NCBI GenBank assembly: GCA_024691425.1
Contig: JAILNQ010000092.1
Location: forward strand, 16,318-80,317
DNA: 64,000 nucleotides
From: Lachnospiraceae bacterium
GTDB lineage: Bacteria > Bacillota > Clostridia > Lachnospirales > Lachnospiraceae
Direction: 5' to 3'
Of this stretch, positions 16,498 through 25,113 are shown one piece after another. Below the pieces are notes generated by a model. That model worked only from the letters and a program-made list of their open reading frames with translations. It was not told the origin of the DNA and ran no database searches. The translations under genes and the position numbers were made by a program. How positions within the stretch are numbered: position 1 is the first letter of the stretch; the number at the start of each line of letters is the position of its first letter.

Positions 16498-17119
16498 ATG
16501 GATCGTAAGAGAGTAATGATAATCGATGATGATCTTGAGATGCTGCGTCTGATGAAGAACCAGCTCGAGGTCCTATATGATGTGAGTGATTTCGCATCCG
16601 GTCAGACTGCCCTTGAAATGCTTGAAAATATGGGGGGGAGCGAACGATGACGCCCTCCCGCAGCTGATTCTGCTGGACATCGTGATGCCGCAGATGGACG
16701 GATATGAGGTTCTCGGACGGATCAAGACGAATGAAAGGCTCAAGAAGATCCCAGTCGTTTTCCTTACCGGTATGACTGATGAGCTCTCCGAATGCAAGGG
16801 CATCGAGATGGATGTCGTCGATTATCTCAAAAAACCTGTGGCGAGCAAAGTTCTGTTCGCCCGAGTGCAGCATTACATAGATCTTTATTCGGAAACCGCA
16901 AACAGCGGAAAGCTCGATGAAGAAAGGCTCGCCAAGCTTGCCGTTCCGCTTACGGGCAGGGAGCTTGAAGTAGCAAGGCTGATGGGAGAATTCCGCTCCG
17001 ACAAGGAAATATGTGATATACTTTACATATCAATGCCGTATACGAAGAAGCTGGTTGCGGCTGTAAAGGAAAAACTCGGACTTGAAAAACGCGGCGACAT
17101 AAGAAGTTATTTCGTGTAA
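16498..17119 (+). pseudogene. Response regulator (receiver plus LuxR-type HTH) split by a frameshift at a G7 tract
   Basis: Reading from ATG 16498 gives MDRKRVMIIDDDLEMLRLM and the first third of a receiver, then a TGA stop at 16648-16650. The rest is in the next frame up to 17119: LILLDIVMPQMDG with the phosphoacceptor Asp, VVFLTG, YLKKP, then a GerE-type helix-turn-helix (LTGRELEVARLMGEF, SDKEICDIL, KLGLEKRGDI). The frames meet at seven G's (16632-16638). Removing one G gives a continuous protein of about 206 residues through NMGGANDDALPQ. It is therefore a recent mutation, a slippery phase-variable gene, or a sequencing error. It would be the only receiver/DNA-binding output in the kinase-rich region apart from the AraC type at 61427. 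Confidence 0.8.
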
Positions 17120-17144
17120 ACGGCAAAAACAGGAGGAAAGAATT

Positions 17145-17969
17145 ATGCATAAAATTAAGACTGCTGCAATGGCACTTGCTTTATCGCTCTTTGTTACAGG
17201 ACTTTGTGCATGCGGTACCGTTAGCGTGGATGTGACGCTTCCGGACAAGAGTGCTGAAGCTGAGGTGCCTGAAGATGACGGAAAGGGCGACCTTATAGAG
17301 GAAGAAGCCGATGAGGACGACGGAAAAGGCGATCTCGTAGAAGATGAAGAGGCGGATGACAGCAAGGTAACAAGAGCCGCTGCAGCTGATTTTTCATGGA
17401 TGGATCTGTATGTTGATGTTGTTCTTGATCTGTATGATGACGGTAAAGCCGATCAGTTCGCGCTCATGTACATCGATGATGATGAAGTGCCTGAGCTCAT
17501 AGCAGTTAGTTCCGAAGGCTCATGGGATAAGGACCAGGTTTTCGTTTATACGTTCTATAGCGACGGTGTAACCGAGCTCGTAAGCGATATAGCACCCGGA
17601 ATGGAAGGCCATTACATCGGAATATTTGAAGAAGACAATATCATTGAAGTCAGCGGGGCCGTTGCCGGCGAAAGGCATCAGTACTGCGGAATCGATAAGG
17701 GAAAGCTTGATCCGTTGCTCACACTTGAATGCATCGATGATACTGAAACTGATGATGTACTTTACATGATAGACGGTGATGATGCGACCGAGAAAGAATA
17801 CACCAGCGCACAGATCGATCTTGTCGAGAACCTTGGATACATGACAAAGCTTGAAGTGGATGAGATGGTTGTTTACTCGCTTGATTATAAGAACGGAAGT
17901 ATCCAGATGAACCAGGAATTCACCCTTCCTTACAGTGATGTCGAAGAAATAATCGACGAGATAGGATGA
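17145..17969 (+). CDS. Acidic lipoprotein of unknown function
   Basis: A 274-residue lipoprotein. The signal helix ends in LCAC (Cys near residue 23). A very acidic linker (about 35-75) contains two copies of DDGKGDL followed by acidic residues. The C-terminal domain (about 85-274) has Asp-rich loops such as DDGKADQFALMYIDDDEVPELIAV, a pattern seen in secreted proteins that may bind Ca2+. AGGAGG precedes ATG 17145. It lies 25 bases after the response regulator, so it is probably in the same transcript, and a terminator follows at 18029. The function is not recognised; an extracytoplasmic sensor or wall protein is possible. Confidence 0.7.
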   Translation: MHKIKTAAMALALSLFVTGLCACGTVSVDVTLPDKSAEAEVPEDDGKGDLIEEEADEDDGKGDLVEDEEADDSKVTRAAAADFSWMDLYVDVVLDLYDDGKADQFALMYIDDDEVPELIAVSSEGSWDKDQVFVYTFYSDGVTELVSDIAPGMEGHYIGIFEEDNIIEVSGAVAGERHQYCGIDKGKLDPLLTLECIDDTETDDVLYMIDGDDATEKEYTSAQIDLVENLGYMTKLEVDEMVVYSLDYKNGSIQMNQEFTLPYSDVEEIIDEIG

Positions 17970-18028
17970 CTCCTGTCTGATTGACAGTAAGTCATAAAAA
18001 GTATAGGATAAATATGAAAATCAATATA

Positions 18029-18060
18029 CGGGCTACGTTCACGCGCAGCCCGTTATTATT
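18029..18060 (+). terminator. Probable intrinsic terminator
   Basis: CGGGCT (18029-18034), a 12-base loop, then AGCCCG (18047-18052) and TTATTATT. It lies between the acidic lipoprotein gene and the MFS gene. The stem is short, so confidence is moderate. Confidence 0.55.
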
Positions 18061-18098
18061 GCTATTTAGCATAGAAAAACTTACGGGGTATGTTACGC

Positions 18099-19427
18099 AT
18101 GAAACTTGATAATAAACGTACTGTGCTTGTCGGCCTGGCTTTCCTTTCCATCTGTGCCTTCTGGCAGATGTATGACAGCGTTGTTCCGCTCATTCTTACT
18201 AAGACATTCCACATAAATGAAACGATATCAGGTGCCGTTATGGCAGCCGACAATGTTCTGGCGCTTTTTCTGCTTCCGATGTTCGGCGCGCTGTCGGACA
18301 GGACGGATACGCGTCTCGGGAAAAGAACCCCGTACATACTTGCAGGAACGTTTTTTGCGGTTATCATCCTGAATATACTTCCGTTCCTTGATAACGGATA
18401 CTATGCCGAGCCATCGATCGCTAAGCTGATTGTTTTTGTTGTTCTGCTCGGCCTTCTTCTTATATCAATGGGAGTCTACAGATCGCCGGCCGTTGCGCTG
18501 ATGCCTGATGTGACTCCGAAACCGCTCCGATCGAAGGCGAATGCCATTATCAACCTCATGGGTGCGCTCGGCGGAATAATATATCTGATTGCAGCCGCAC
18601 TTCTTTATCCCAATTCTAAGACGGCAGGGGTCGCGCATGTGGATTATCAGCCGCTTTTTCTCGTTGTGTCCGGAATAATGACTTTATCTGTCATAATTCT
18701 TTTTGCTTCAGTCCGCGAGAAAGAGCTTGTCCGGAAAAATCAGGAGCTTGAGCTTAAGCATCCCGAATGGAATCTTTCCGAACACGACATGTCGGGAAAC
18801 GAAGTTCTCCCGCGCGAAGTAAAGAAGAGCCTCGCATTTCTTCTTGCATCCATTGCATTATGGTTCATAGGCTACAACGGGATCACAACATGGTTCACCA
18901 CATATGTCGACCAGGTTATGGGACAGGGACTCGGAGGAGCTTCGACGTGTCTGCTCATAGCATCAGGCGGAGCTATAGTATCCTACATTCCGATAGGAAG
19001 CCTGGCATCGAAGATAGGCAGAAAACGCACGATCATGACAGGCATTATAATACTTGCATTATGCTTTCTTGCAGGATTTTTCCTTACTGCATTCACTGAC
19101 AGGATCAATGCGCCGATGTTCATTGTCTTTGCGCTTACCGGTTTTGCCTGGGCTGCAATAAATGTCAATTCGCTTCCGATGGTAGTCGAAATGTGCAAAG
19201 GTTCTGATATCGGTAAATTTACGGGATATTATTATACCGCATCAATGGCCGCTCAGGTTGCTACTCCTATACTTGCAGGATTTCTGATGCGAAACGTTGA
19301 CTACAGGATTCTTTTCCCTTACGCAACACTGTTCACTGCCGCAAGCTTTTTCACAATGATCAAAGTTAAGCACGGTGACTGCGCGGCAGAGGCGAGGAAA
19401 GGACTCGATGCCTTTGAGGACATGTAA
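18099..19427 (+). CDS. MFS transporter, SLC45/GPH-like sugar symporter family
   Basis: A 442-residue integral membrane protein with about 12 helices. The loop between helices 2 and 3 reads GALSDRTDTRLGKRTPYILAG, the signature of the sucrose/glycoside-cation symporter (SLC45, GPH-like) branch. A matching DVTPKPLRSKANAIINLMG segment follows. It probably imports a disaccharide or related glycoside with a cation. GGGGT lies 10 bases before ATG 18099, which I prefer to ATG 18090. It is followed 18 bases later by a glycerophosphodiester phosphodiesterase, so the substrate could also be a glycerophosphodiester-type compound. The pairing is only suggestive. Confidence 0.75.
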   Translation: MKLDNKRTVLVGLAFLSICAFWQMYDSVVPLILTKTFHINETISGAVMAADNVLALFLLPMFGALSDRTDTRLGKRTPYILAGTFFAVIILNILPFLDNGYYAEPSIAKLIVFVVLLGLLLISMGVYRSPAVALMPDVTPKPLRSKANAIINLMGALGGIIYLIAAALLYPNSKTAGVAHVDYQPLFLVVSGIMTLSVIILFASVREKELVRKNQELELKHPEWNLSEHDMSGNEVLPREVKKSLAFLLASIALWFIGYNGITTWFTTYVDQVMGQGLGGASTCLLIASGGAIVSYIPIGSLASKIGRKRTIMTGIIILALCFLAGFFLTAFTDRINAPMFIVFALTGFAWAAINVNSLPMVVEMCKGSDIGKFTGYYYTASMAAQVATPILAGFLMRNVDYRILFPYATLFTAASFFTMIKVKHGDCAAEARKGLDAFEDM

Positions 19428-19445
19428 CCGCTTTTAGGAGAAATA

Positions 19446-20183
19446 ATGAGTAAGCTTGCACATCATTATGCTCACAGAGGATTCCATAGCAAACCGTCCA
19501 TTCCGGAAAACTCCATTCCGGCATTTGAACGGGCGATAGAGCACGGTTTCCCGGTGGAGTTCGATGTGCATCTTCTTTCTGATGGGGGACTTTCCGTATT
19601 CCATGATGACGACCTTGAAAGACAGACCGGATTCAAGGGACGCATAGAGGATGAGACGCTCGAAAGCCTGAAAAGGTACCGCCTTGAAGGTACTGATGAG
19701 AGGATCCCGTCATTCAATGACGTGCTTGACCTTTTTGAGCATACGCAGCTTCCGCTCCTTATCGAACTCAAGGCATCGCACGGAAATCACGTCGCTCTTG
19801 CGGACGCTGTCTGTGAAAGGATGAAGAACTATACCGGTGAATACGTCATAGAGAGTTTCGATCCGCGCGTGCTCATCGAAGTGCGTAAGAAAGCCCCTGA
19901 CATCGCTGTGGGGCAGCTCGCTCAGAATTTCCTTAAAAGAAGAGAGGGCCTTCCGTTTTATCAGGCCGTCATACTTACGAATATGATGTTCAATGTGAAG
20001 ATAAAGCCGGATTTTGTAGCTTACCGGTATGATGACATAGATGTTTTTGCGGCACGTTCGGCAATAAAGCGCGGGATCAGCGCTGCGGTATGGACAGTGG
20101 ATAATATCAATGATTACCGTAAGGCAAAAGAGGCCGGACTTGTTCCGATATTTGAGCAGTTCGATCCGGAGGAGATAAACTGA
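19446..20183 (+). CDS. Glycerophosphodiester phosphodiesterase
   Basis: A 245-residue cytosolic GDPD TIM barrel that hydrolyses glycerophosphodiesters to glycerol-3-phosphate and an alcohol. Visible motifs are HRGFHSKPSIPENS (catalytic His and Glu), EFDVHLLSDGGLSVFHDDDL (metal-binding Glu/Asp and the second catalytic His), LLIELKA and VWTVDN. No signal peptide is seen, so it is a UgpQ-type intracellular enzyme. An AGGAG site precedes ATG 19446. Its TGA overlaps the ATG of the next kinase by one base (TGATG), so translation is coupled. Confidence 0.9.
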   Translation: MSKLAHHYAHRGFHSKPSIPENSIPAFERAIEHGFPVEFDVHLLSDGGLSVFHDDDLERQTGFKGRIEDETLESLKRYRLEGTDERIPSFNDVLDLFEHTQLPLLIELKASHGNHVALADAVCERMKNYTGEYVIESFDPRVLIEVRKKAPDIAVGQLAQNFLKRREGLPFYQAVILTNMMFNVKIKPDFVAYRYDDIDVFAARSAIKRGISAAVWTVDNINDYRKAKEAGLVPIFEQFDPEEIN

Positions 20184-22567
20184 TGCTTTTTGGAAAAGAC
20201 TCAGGAAGCAAAAGCAGTCTTTCGACGAAAATCATAATAATGGTGGAAATTATCCTGCTCATCACGAGCGTCATGTTCTGCAGCGTATCGGTATACATGG
20301 CAAGGGTCGGGATAAGGAAGGCGATCCAGCAGCGTATGCTGGATATCGCGAACTGCGCCTCGGGTTCGGTCAATGGTGATGAGCTTGCATCTCTTAAAGA
20401 AACAGATATAGGTGGTGATATATACAGCGACCTGTATAAAACTCTTGCGGTTTTCCGTGACAATGTTGAGCTTGAATACGTCTACAGCATAAAAGAAGAG
20501 CAGGACGGTCAGTTCATATTCACGATAGATACGGACCCGGTAAACCCCGGCGGATACGGCGATGCCGTAAAATATACGGATGCGCTTGCAAAAGCAGCGA
20601 GCGGCCAGGCTTCCGTTGACGAGGTTCCATATTCGGATGCATGGGGCGAGTTCTACAGTGCATACAGTCCCGTCTTTGATTCAAAAGGGAACGTTGCCGG
20701 GATCATTGCCGTGGACTTTTCTGCCGACTGGTTTGATTCGCAGCTTACATCTCAGATGCGGTCCACGGTGCTGAGCTATGCAGTTATACTTCTTCTGTCG
20801 CTTCTTGTTGCCGCACTGCTTTCCATAAGCACTGTCAGGCCTTTCGTTAAAATGCAGGGACAGCTTCTCGAGGAGAAAGTCCGCGCAGAGAGCGCCAATA
20901 TGGCGAAAAGTGATTTTCTCGCAAACATGTCCCATGAGATCAGAACTCCGATCAACGCAATGCTCGGAATGAATGAGATGATACTCCGCGAAGGGCGAAA
21001 GACCCAGGATTCGCTCGGCTGTGATACGGACTCTATGCGAAAATCGCTGAAGGACATCATTTCCTATTCGGTTGATGTGGATAATGCAGGCCACAGTCTT
21101 CTTTCGCTTGTCAACGACATACTTGATTTTTCCAAAATTGAATCCGGCAGGATGGAGCTTGTTGAAGCACCTTACCGCTTAAGTTCGATGCTTAACGAAG
21201 TTTTCAACATGATCATGTTCCGTGCTAGGGACAAAGGACTTGAGTTTATCATCGACGCGGACAGAACGCTTCCTGACGGGCTGTGCGGCGATGAGATACG
21301 CATCCGTCAGATACTCACGAATATTCTCAGCAATGCCGTAAAATACACGGAACAAGGCTTCGTCAGGATGACTCTTCGGGGCGAAAGGCATGATGACGGA
21401 TCAATTCTTCTGACGGCCCGTGTAGAGGACTCCGGCATAGGGATAAAGGATGAAGATATAGAGAAGCTTTTCACAAGATTCGGGCGCCTCGAGCTGGAAA
21501 AAAACAGCACAGTTGAGGGTACGGGACTCGGGCTTGTCATAACGAAGCGGCTTCTTAGCGATATGGGCGGCGGCATATCTGTCGACAGCGAATACGGAAA
21601 GGGCTCTGTATTCACTGTTACGATCCCGCAGAAGATCGTTAATGATGCGCCTATGGGAGATTACAGTTCCGGAACAGATAAGGAAGCTGAACAGTCCACC
21701 GGAAGCCGTGAGTCTTTCCGCGCACCGTCTGCACGCATACTTGCAGTTGATGACACTAAAGTCAATCTGACTGTGGTCGTCAGCCTTCTGAAGAACACTC
21801 TGATGCAGATAGATACTGCCATGAGCGGCGCAGAAGCCGTTGCCATGGCAAAAGAGACGGAATACGATGTCATACTGATGGATCAGCGTATGCCGGAAAT
21901 GGACGGTACTGAAGCACTTGATCGGATCCGAAGCACGCCGGACGGCAAGAGCAGAAAATCCCCTGTAATATGCCTCACAGCCGATGCAGTCGCAGGAGCA
22001 AGGGAAAGGTATATTTCAGAGGGGTTTTCTGAATACCTGACAAAACCTGTCAACAGCTACGGCCTTGAAAAAATGATCATAAGATTTCTTCCGGAAGAGA
22101 AGACCGAACGCACAGCTTCAAAGGAAGGCGGCCCCGTGTCTGAATGGGAAGGCTTCGATGCACTTTCTGATGCGGGAATAGAACCGCGTACAGGCATGAG
22201 GTACTCCGAGAATGATGAGGAGCTTTATCGGTCTGTGCTTGTGGATTATGCCCGTGCATTTGCGGAAAAATCAGAATGCCTGAAACGGTCTTTAGCCGAT
22301 AGCAACTGGAATGATTATATGATACATGCTCATTCAGTAAAGAGCACATCCAAGCTTATAGGAGCCATGACGCTTTCATTGCAGGCGGCTGAACTTGAAG
22401 CTGCGGCTAAGGCAGGAGATAAAGATAAGATCGCGCGGGAACATGATCCCATGATGAAGATGTACGAAAAAGTGTGCCGGGCAATACGCTTGGTACTGCC
22501 TGAATGCGAAATGGAAGAAGACGACAGTGAGATACTTGAATTTATTCCGAAAGAGGGCGGAACATGA
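20183..22567 (+). CDS. Hybrid histidine kinase with periplasmic Cache-like sensor, receiver and Hpt
   Basis: A 794-residue protein. Transmembrane helices at about 16-38 and 195-217 flank an extracellular sensor resembling a single Cache fold (YVYSIKE, then DAWGEFYSAYSPVFDSKGNVAGIIAVDFS). HisKA phosphoacceptor is about His251 in [12 protein letters not shown], with a long loop before the second helix. HATPase motifs are NILSNAVKYT, DSGIGI and GTGLGL. The receiver has AVDDT and LMDQRMPEMDG. The Hpt has about His717 in HAHSVKSTSKLIG. The kinase remnant at 5723-6361 is most like this protein around HisKA and the receiver end. It overlaps the GDPD gene at its start and the next kinase at its end (22564-22567). 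Confidence 0.87.
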   Translation: MLFGKDSGSKSSLSTKIIIMVEIILLITSVMFCSVSVYMARVGIRKAIQQRMLDIANCASGSVNGDELASLKETDIGGDIYSDLYKTLAVFRDNVELEYVYSIKEEQDGQFIFTIDTDPVNPGGYGDAVKYTDALAKAASGQASVDEVPYSDAWGEFYSAYSPVFDSKGNVAGIIAVDFSADWFDSQLTSQMRSTVLSYAVILLLSLLVAALLSISTVRPFVKMQGQLLEEKVRAESANMAKSDFLANMSHEIRTPINAMLGMNEMILREGRKTQDSLGCDTDSMRKSLKDIISYSVDVDNAGHSLLSLVNDILDFSKIESGRMELVEAPYRLSSMLNEVFNMIMFRARDKGLEFIIDADRTLPDGLCGDEIRIRQILTNILSNAVKYTEQGFVRMTLRGERHDDGSILLTARVEDSGIGIKDEDIEKLFTRFGRLELEKNSTVEGTGLGLVITKRLLSDMGGGISVDSEYGKGSVFTVTIPQKIVNDAPMGDYSSGTDKEAEQSTGSRESFRAPSARILAVDDTKVNLTVVVSLLKNTLMQIDTAMSGAEAVAMAKETEYDVILMDQRMPEMDGTEALDRIRSTPDGKSRKSPVICLTADAVAGARERYISEGFSEYLTKPVNSYGLEKMIIRFLPEEKTERTASKEGGPVSEWEGFDALSDAGIEPRTGMRYSENDEELYRSVLVDYARAFAEKSECLKRSLADSNWNDYMIHAHSVKSTSKLIGAMTLSLQAAELEAAAKAGDKDKIAREHDPMMKMYEKVCRAIRLVLPECEMEEDDSEILEFIPKEGGT

Positions 22568-25056
22568 AGTATGTTAAGATCGCCTTAACTGTAATAGTCC
22601 TCAGTGTTTTCGGATACATTGTATTCGGAGAGATTTTTTTTCCTGCGAATGTTCCGCAAGGAGGATACATATGTAAGATGCTCCCCTGTGATAACTGGTA
22701 TGAGGTAAAACCTGACGGTGAGCGTGTGCCGATAGAGATACCGGGCAGGACACAGGGAGATACTGTTGTAGAAACTAAGCTTCCGGACGATCTCGGTAAA
22801 GATGTGTCCGCCCTGTGGTTCCGGGGCATGGATATGAAGATATATGTCGACGGAGAGCTCAGGGAAGAGTATTCTGTTGATGATTATCCGCTTCTCGGAG
22901 ACAGGTCCGCCGAATGCTTTGTCATGGCGTCTCTCTATCCTGAAGATGCGGGGAAAGTGCTCCGCGTTGAATACTGTTATAATTCCGGAATGCTCTATGA
23001 GGTTTATTATGGAACAAGGCTCGGGATACTTGCGTTTCTTTTCAGGGATTACGGCGCAGAACTGTTCGTCGGACTCGCAATTCTCATTCTCGGACTCATC
23101 AGCTTTATCGCATCTGTTGTATACCGCATCATACACAGGCAGTATCTTGAGATGCAGCATCTGTCGCTCGGAGTTATCATAGGGGCGGTCTGGGTGCTCT
23201 CGAACTCGATCTTTCGGCAGCTGTATACAAGAAATATTTCAATAATGTCGGATATGCCTTTCCTGATGGTCATGATCATGCCGCTTCCGTTTCTCGTTTT
23301 CATAGATTCGATGCAGAACGGGAGATACAGCAAGGTCACAACTGCTTCGGCCGTTCTGGAGATCGCAGGTTTTGCAGTCTGCATATCTTATTTCATCTCA
23401 GGGAAAATGACACTGGTTGAAAGCTTTCCGATAGCAGCCGGATGCGCCGCCATAAGCATTGCTGCGATCGCAGCCACGATAATCATCGATATAAGAAAAC
23501 ATCTTGTTTATTCTTACAGATACATCGCGCTGGCTTTCGGATTCCTGGCAGCTGCTGCGATTGTTCAGATATTCATGTACCAGTTTGCACATAACGGTGT
23601 TTTCTCCGGACTGTTCATGGCGCTCGGTCTTTTCGCTTTTCTCATCTTCGCAATAATCCATACGATAAAGCAGCTCATAGGTTTCAGACTGGATGCAAAT
23701 GAGGCGGTTCATGCGAGCAAGGCAAAAGATGATTTCCTCGCTAACATGTCACATGAGATCAGAACTCCGCTCAACGGAATACTCGGAATGGATGAGATGA
23801 TCATAAGAGATGCGAAGGACAGCCGGATACGGAAGTATGCGTTCAACATAAAAAGTGCGGGCAATACTCTGCTTTCACTCATCAATGACATACTCGACTT
23901 AAGCAAGATCGAATCGGGCAGCTTTGAGATCATTCCGACAGAATACGGCATCGCATCTGTCCTGAATGATGTGATGAACATAACAAGGCCGAGAGCACTT
24001 AACAAGAACCTTTCGTACAATTTCAATGTTTCGCCCGACATTCCGTGCAGGCTGCGGGGCGATGAGATACGTATACGTCAGGTCATGCTCAACATCATAA
24101 ACAATGCAATTAAATACACAGCTGAAGGAAGCGTTGATGTAAATGTTAATGTAATGCCGGCCGATGCCGGGTATTGCACGCTGTCCGTCTCAGTAAAAGA
24201 CACCGGGATAGGAATACGTGATGAAGATAAGGACAAGCTTTTCAAAAGCTTCCAGAGGCTGGACGAAAAGAAGAACCGCAATATAGAGGGAACAGGTCTG
24301 GGACTTCATATCACATACCGTCTTGCGGATATGATGGGAGGCCATATCGAGTTTGAGAGCGAGTACGGGAAAGGCTCCCTTTTCGCTGTCATGATACCTC
24401 AGGAGATCGTTGACAATACACCAGTCGGTGATTTTTCGCAGGCCGTGAAGAAATACTTGAAAATGATCGGAACGGATGAGACGACATTATACGCTCCGGA
24501 TGCAAGGTTGCTGATAGTTGATGATAACGAGATGAACCTAGAAGTACTTGAAGGTCTTCTGCGAGACACGGAGATAAAACTGGATTTTGCATCTTCAGGC
24601 AGGGAATGCATATCAAAAGCCTCAGAGAATGTATATGACTGCATACTTCTTGATCAGATGATGCCGGAGATGAACGGCGAGGAGACGCTGAAAGAGCTTC
24701 TTAGGCTTGAACTTCTGAAAGGAACACCGGTAGTGGCGCTTACCGCAGATGCCATAGTCGGAGCAAAGGAAAATTATATGGCGATGGGATTTTCAGATTA
24801 TCTCAGCAAGCCTGTCAAATATGATGCGCTCGAGCAGCTTCTGAAGACATATATTCCGGAGGAGAAGCAGACGGACGGAACTGATCAGAAAGAGCAGCTT
24901 CCCGTGCTTCTTATCTGGGGTGATGATCCTTCCCGTGTCAGGGAAGAAAAGGAGCGCCTTGAAGGCATATATAAATGCGTCTGCGTAACCGGAGAGGCCG
25001 CTATGAAGAAATATATTGAAAAGCATGGAGACTGCGGGGTTTTCCATGTTTCATGA
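22564..25056 (+). CDS. 7TM hybrid histidine kinase with a truncated C-terminal half-receiver
   Basis: An 830-residue protein. The N-terminal helix is followed by a small extracellular beta domain (about 30-155; IYVDGELREE, YYGTRLG), then about seven helices (165-375), so it looks like a 7TM-DISM-type receptor kinase. HisKA is about His397 ([12 protein letters not shown]). HATPase shows NIINNAIKYT, DTGIGI and GTGLGL. A full receiver has VDDNEMN and LLDQMMPEMNG. A further segment of about 50 residues (LPVLLIWGDDPSRV to CGVFHVS) resembles receiver beta1-alpha1-beta2-alpha2 but stops where the phosphoacceptor strand should be. Similar tails end the kinases at 31547 and 34201. It overlaps the preceding kinase by 4 bases. 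Confidence 0.85.
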   Translation: MKYVKIALTVIVLSVFGYIVFGEIFFPANVPQGGYICKMLPCDNWYEVKPDGERVPIEIPGRTQGDTVVETKLPDDLGKDVSALWFRGMDMKIYVDGELREEYSVDDYPLLGDRSAECFVMASLYPEDAGKVLRVEYCYNSGMLYEVYYGTRLGILAFLFRDYGAELFVGLAILILGLISFIASVVYRIIHRQYLEMQHLSLGVIIGAVWVLSNSIFRQLYTRNISIMSDMPFLMVMIMPLPFLVFIDSMQNGRYSKVTTASAVLEIAGFAVCISYFISGKMTLVESFPIAAGCAAISIAAIAATIIIDIRKHLVYSYRYIALAFGFLAAAAIVQIFMYQFAHNGVFSGLFMALGLFAFLIFAIIHTIKQLIGFRLDANEAVHASKAKDDFLANMSHEIRTPLNGILGMDEMIIRDAKDSRIRKYAFNIKSAGNTLLSLINDILDLSKIESGSFEIIPTEYGIASVLNDVMNITRPRALNKNLSYNFNVSPDIPCRLRGDEIRIRQVMLNIINNAIKYTAEGSVDVNVNVMPADAGYCTLSVSVKDTGIGIRDEDKDKLFKSFQRLDEKKNRNIEGTGLGLHITYRLADMMGGHIEFESEYGKGSLFAVMIPQEIVDNTPVGDFSQAVKKYLKMIGTDETTLYAPDARLLIVDDNEMNLEVLEGLLRDTEIKLDFASSGRECISKASENVYDCILLDQMMPEMNGEETLKELLRLELLKGTPVVALTADAIVGAKENYMAMGFSDYLSKPVKYDALEQLLKTYIPEEKQTDGTDQKEQLPVLLIWGDDPSRVREEKERLEGIYKCVCVTGEAAMKKYIEKHGDCGVFHVS

Positions 25057-25113
25057 ATCGGATCGCGGCTCATATGAACAGAGGAAAACCGAAACAAAAT
25101 CACAGGGAGGAAG

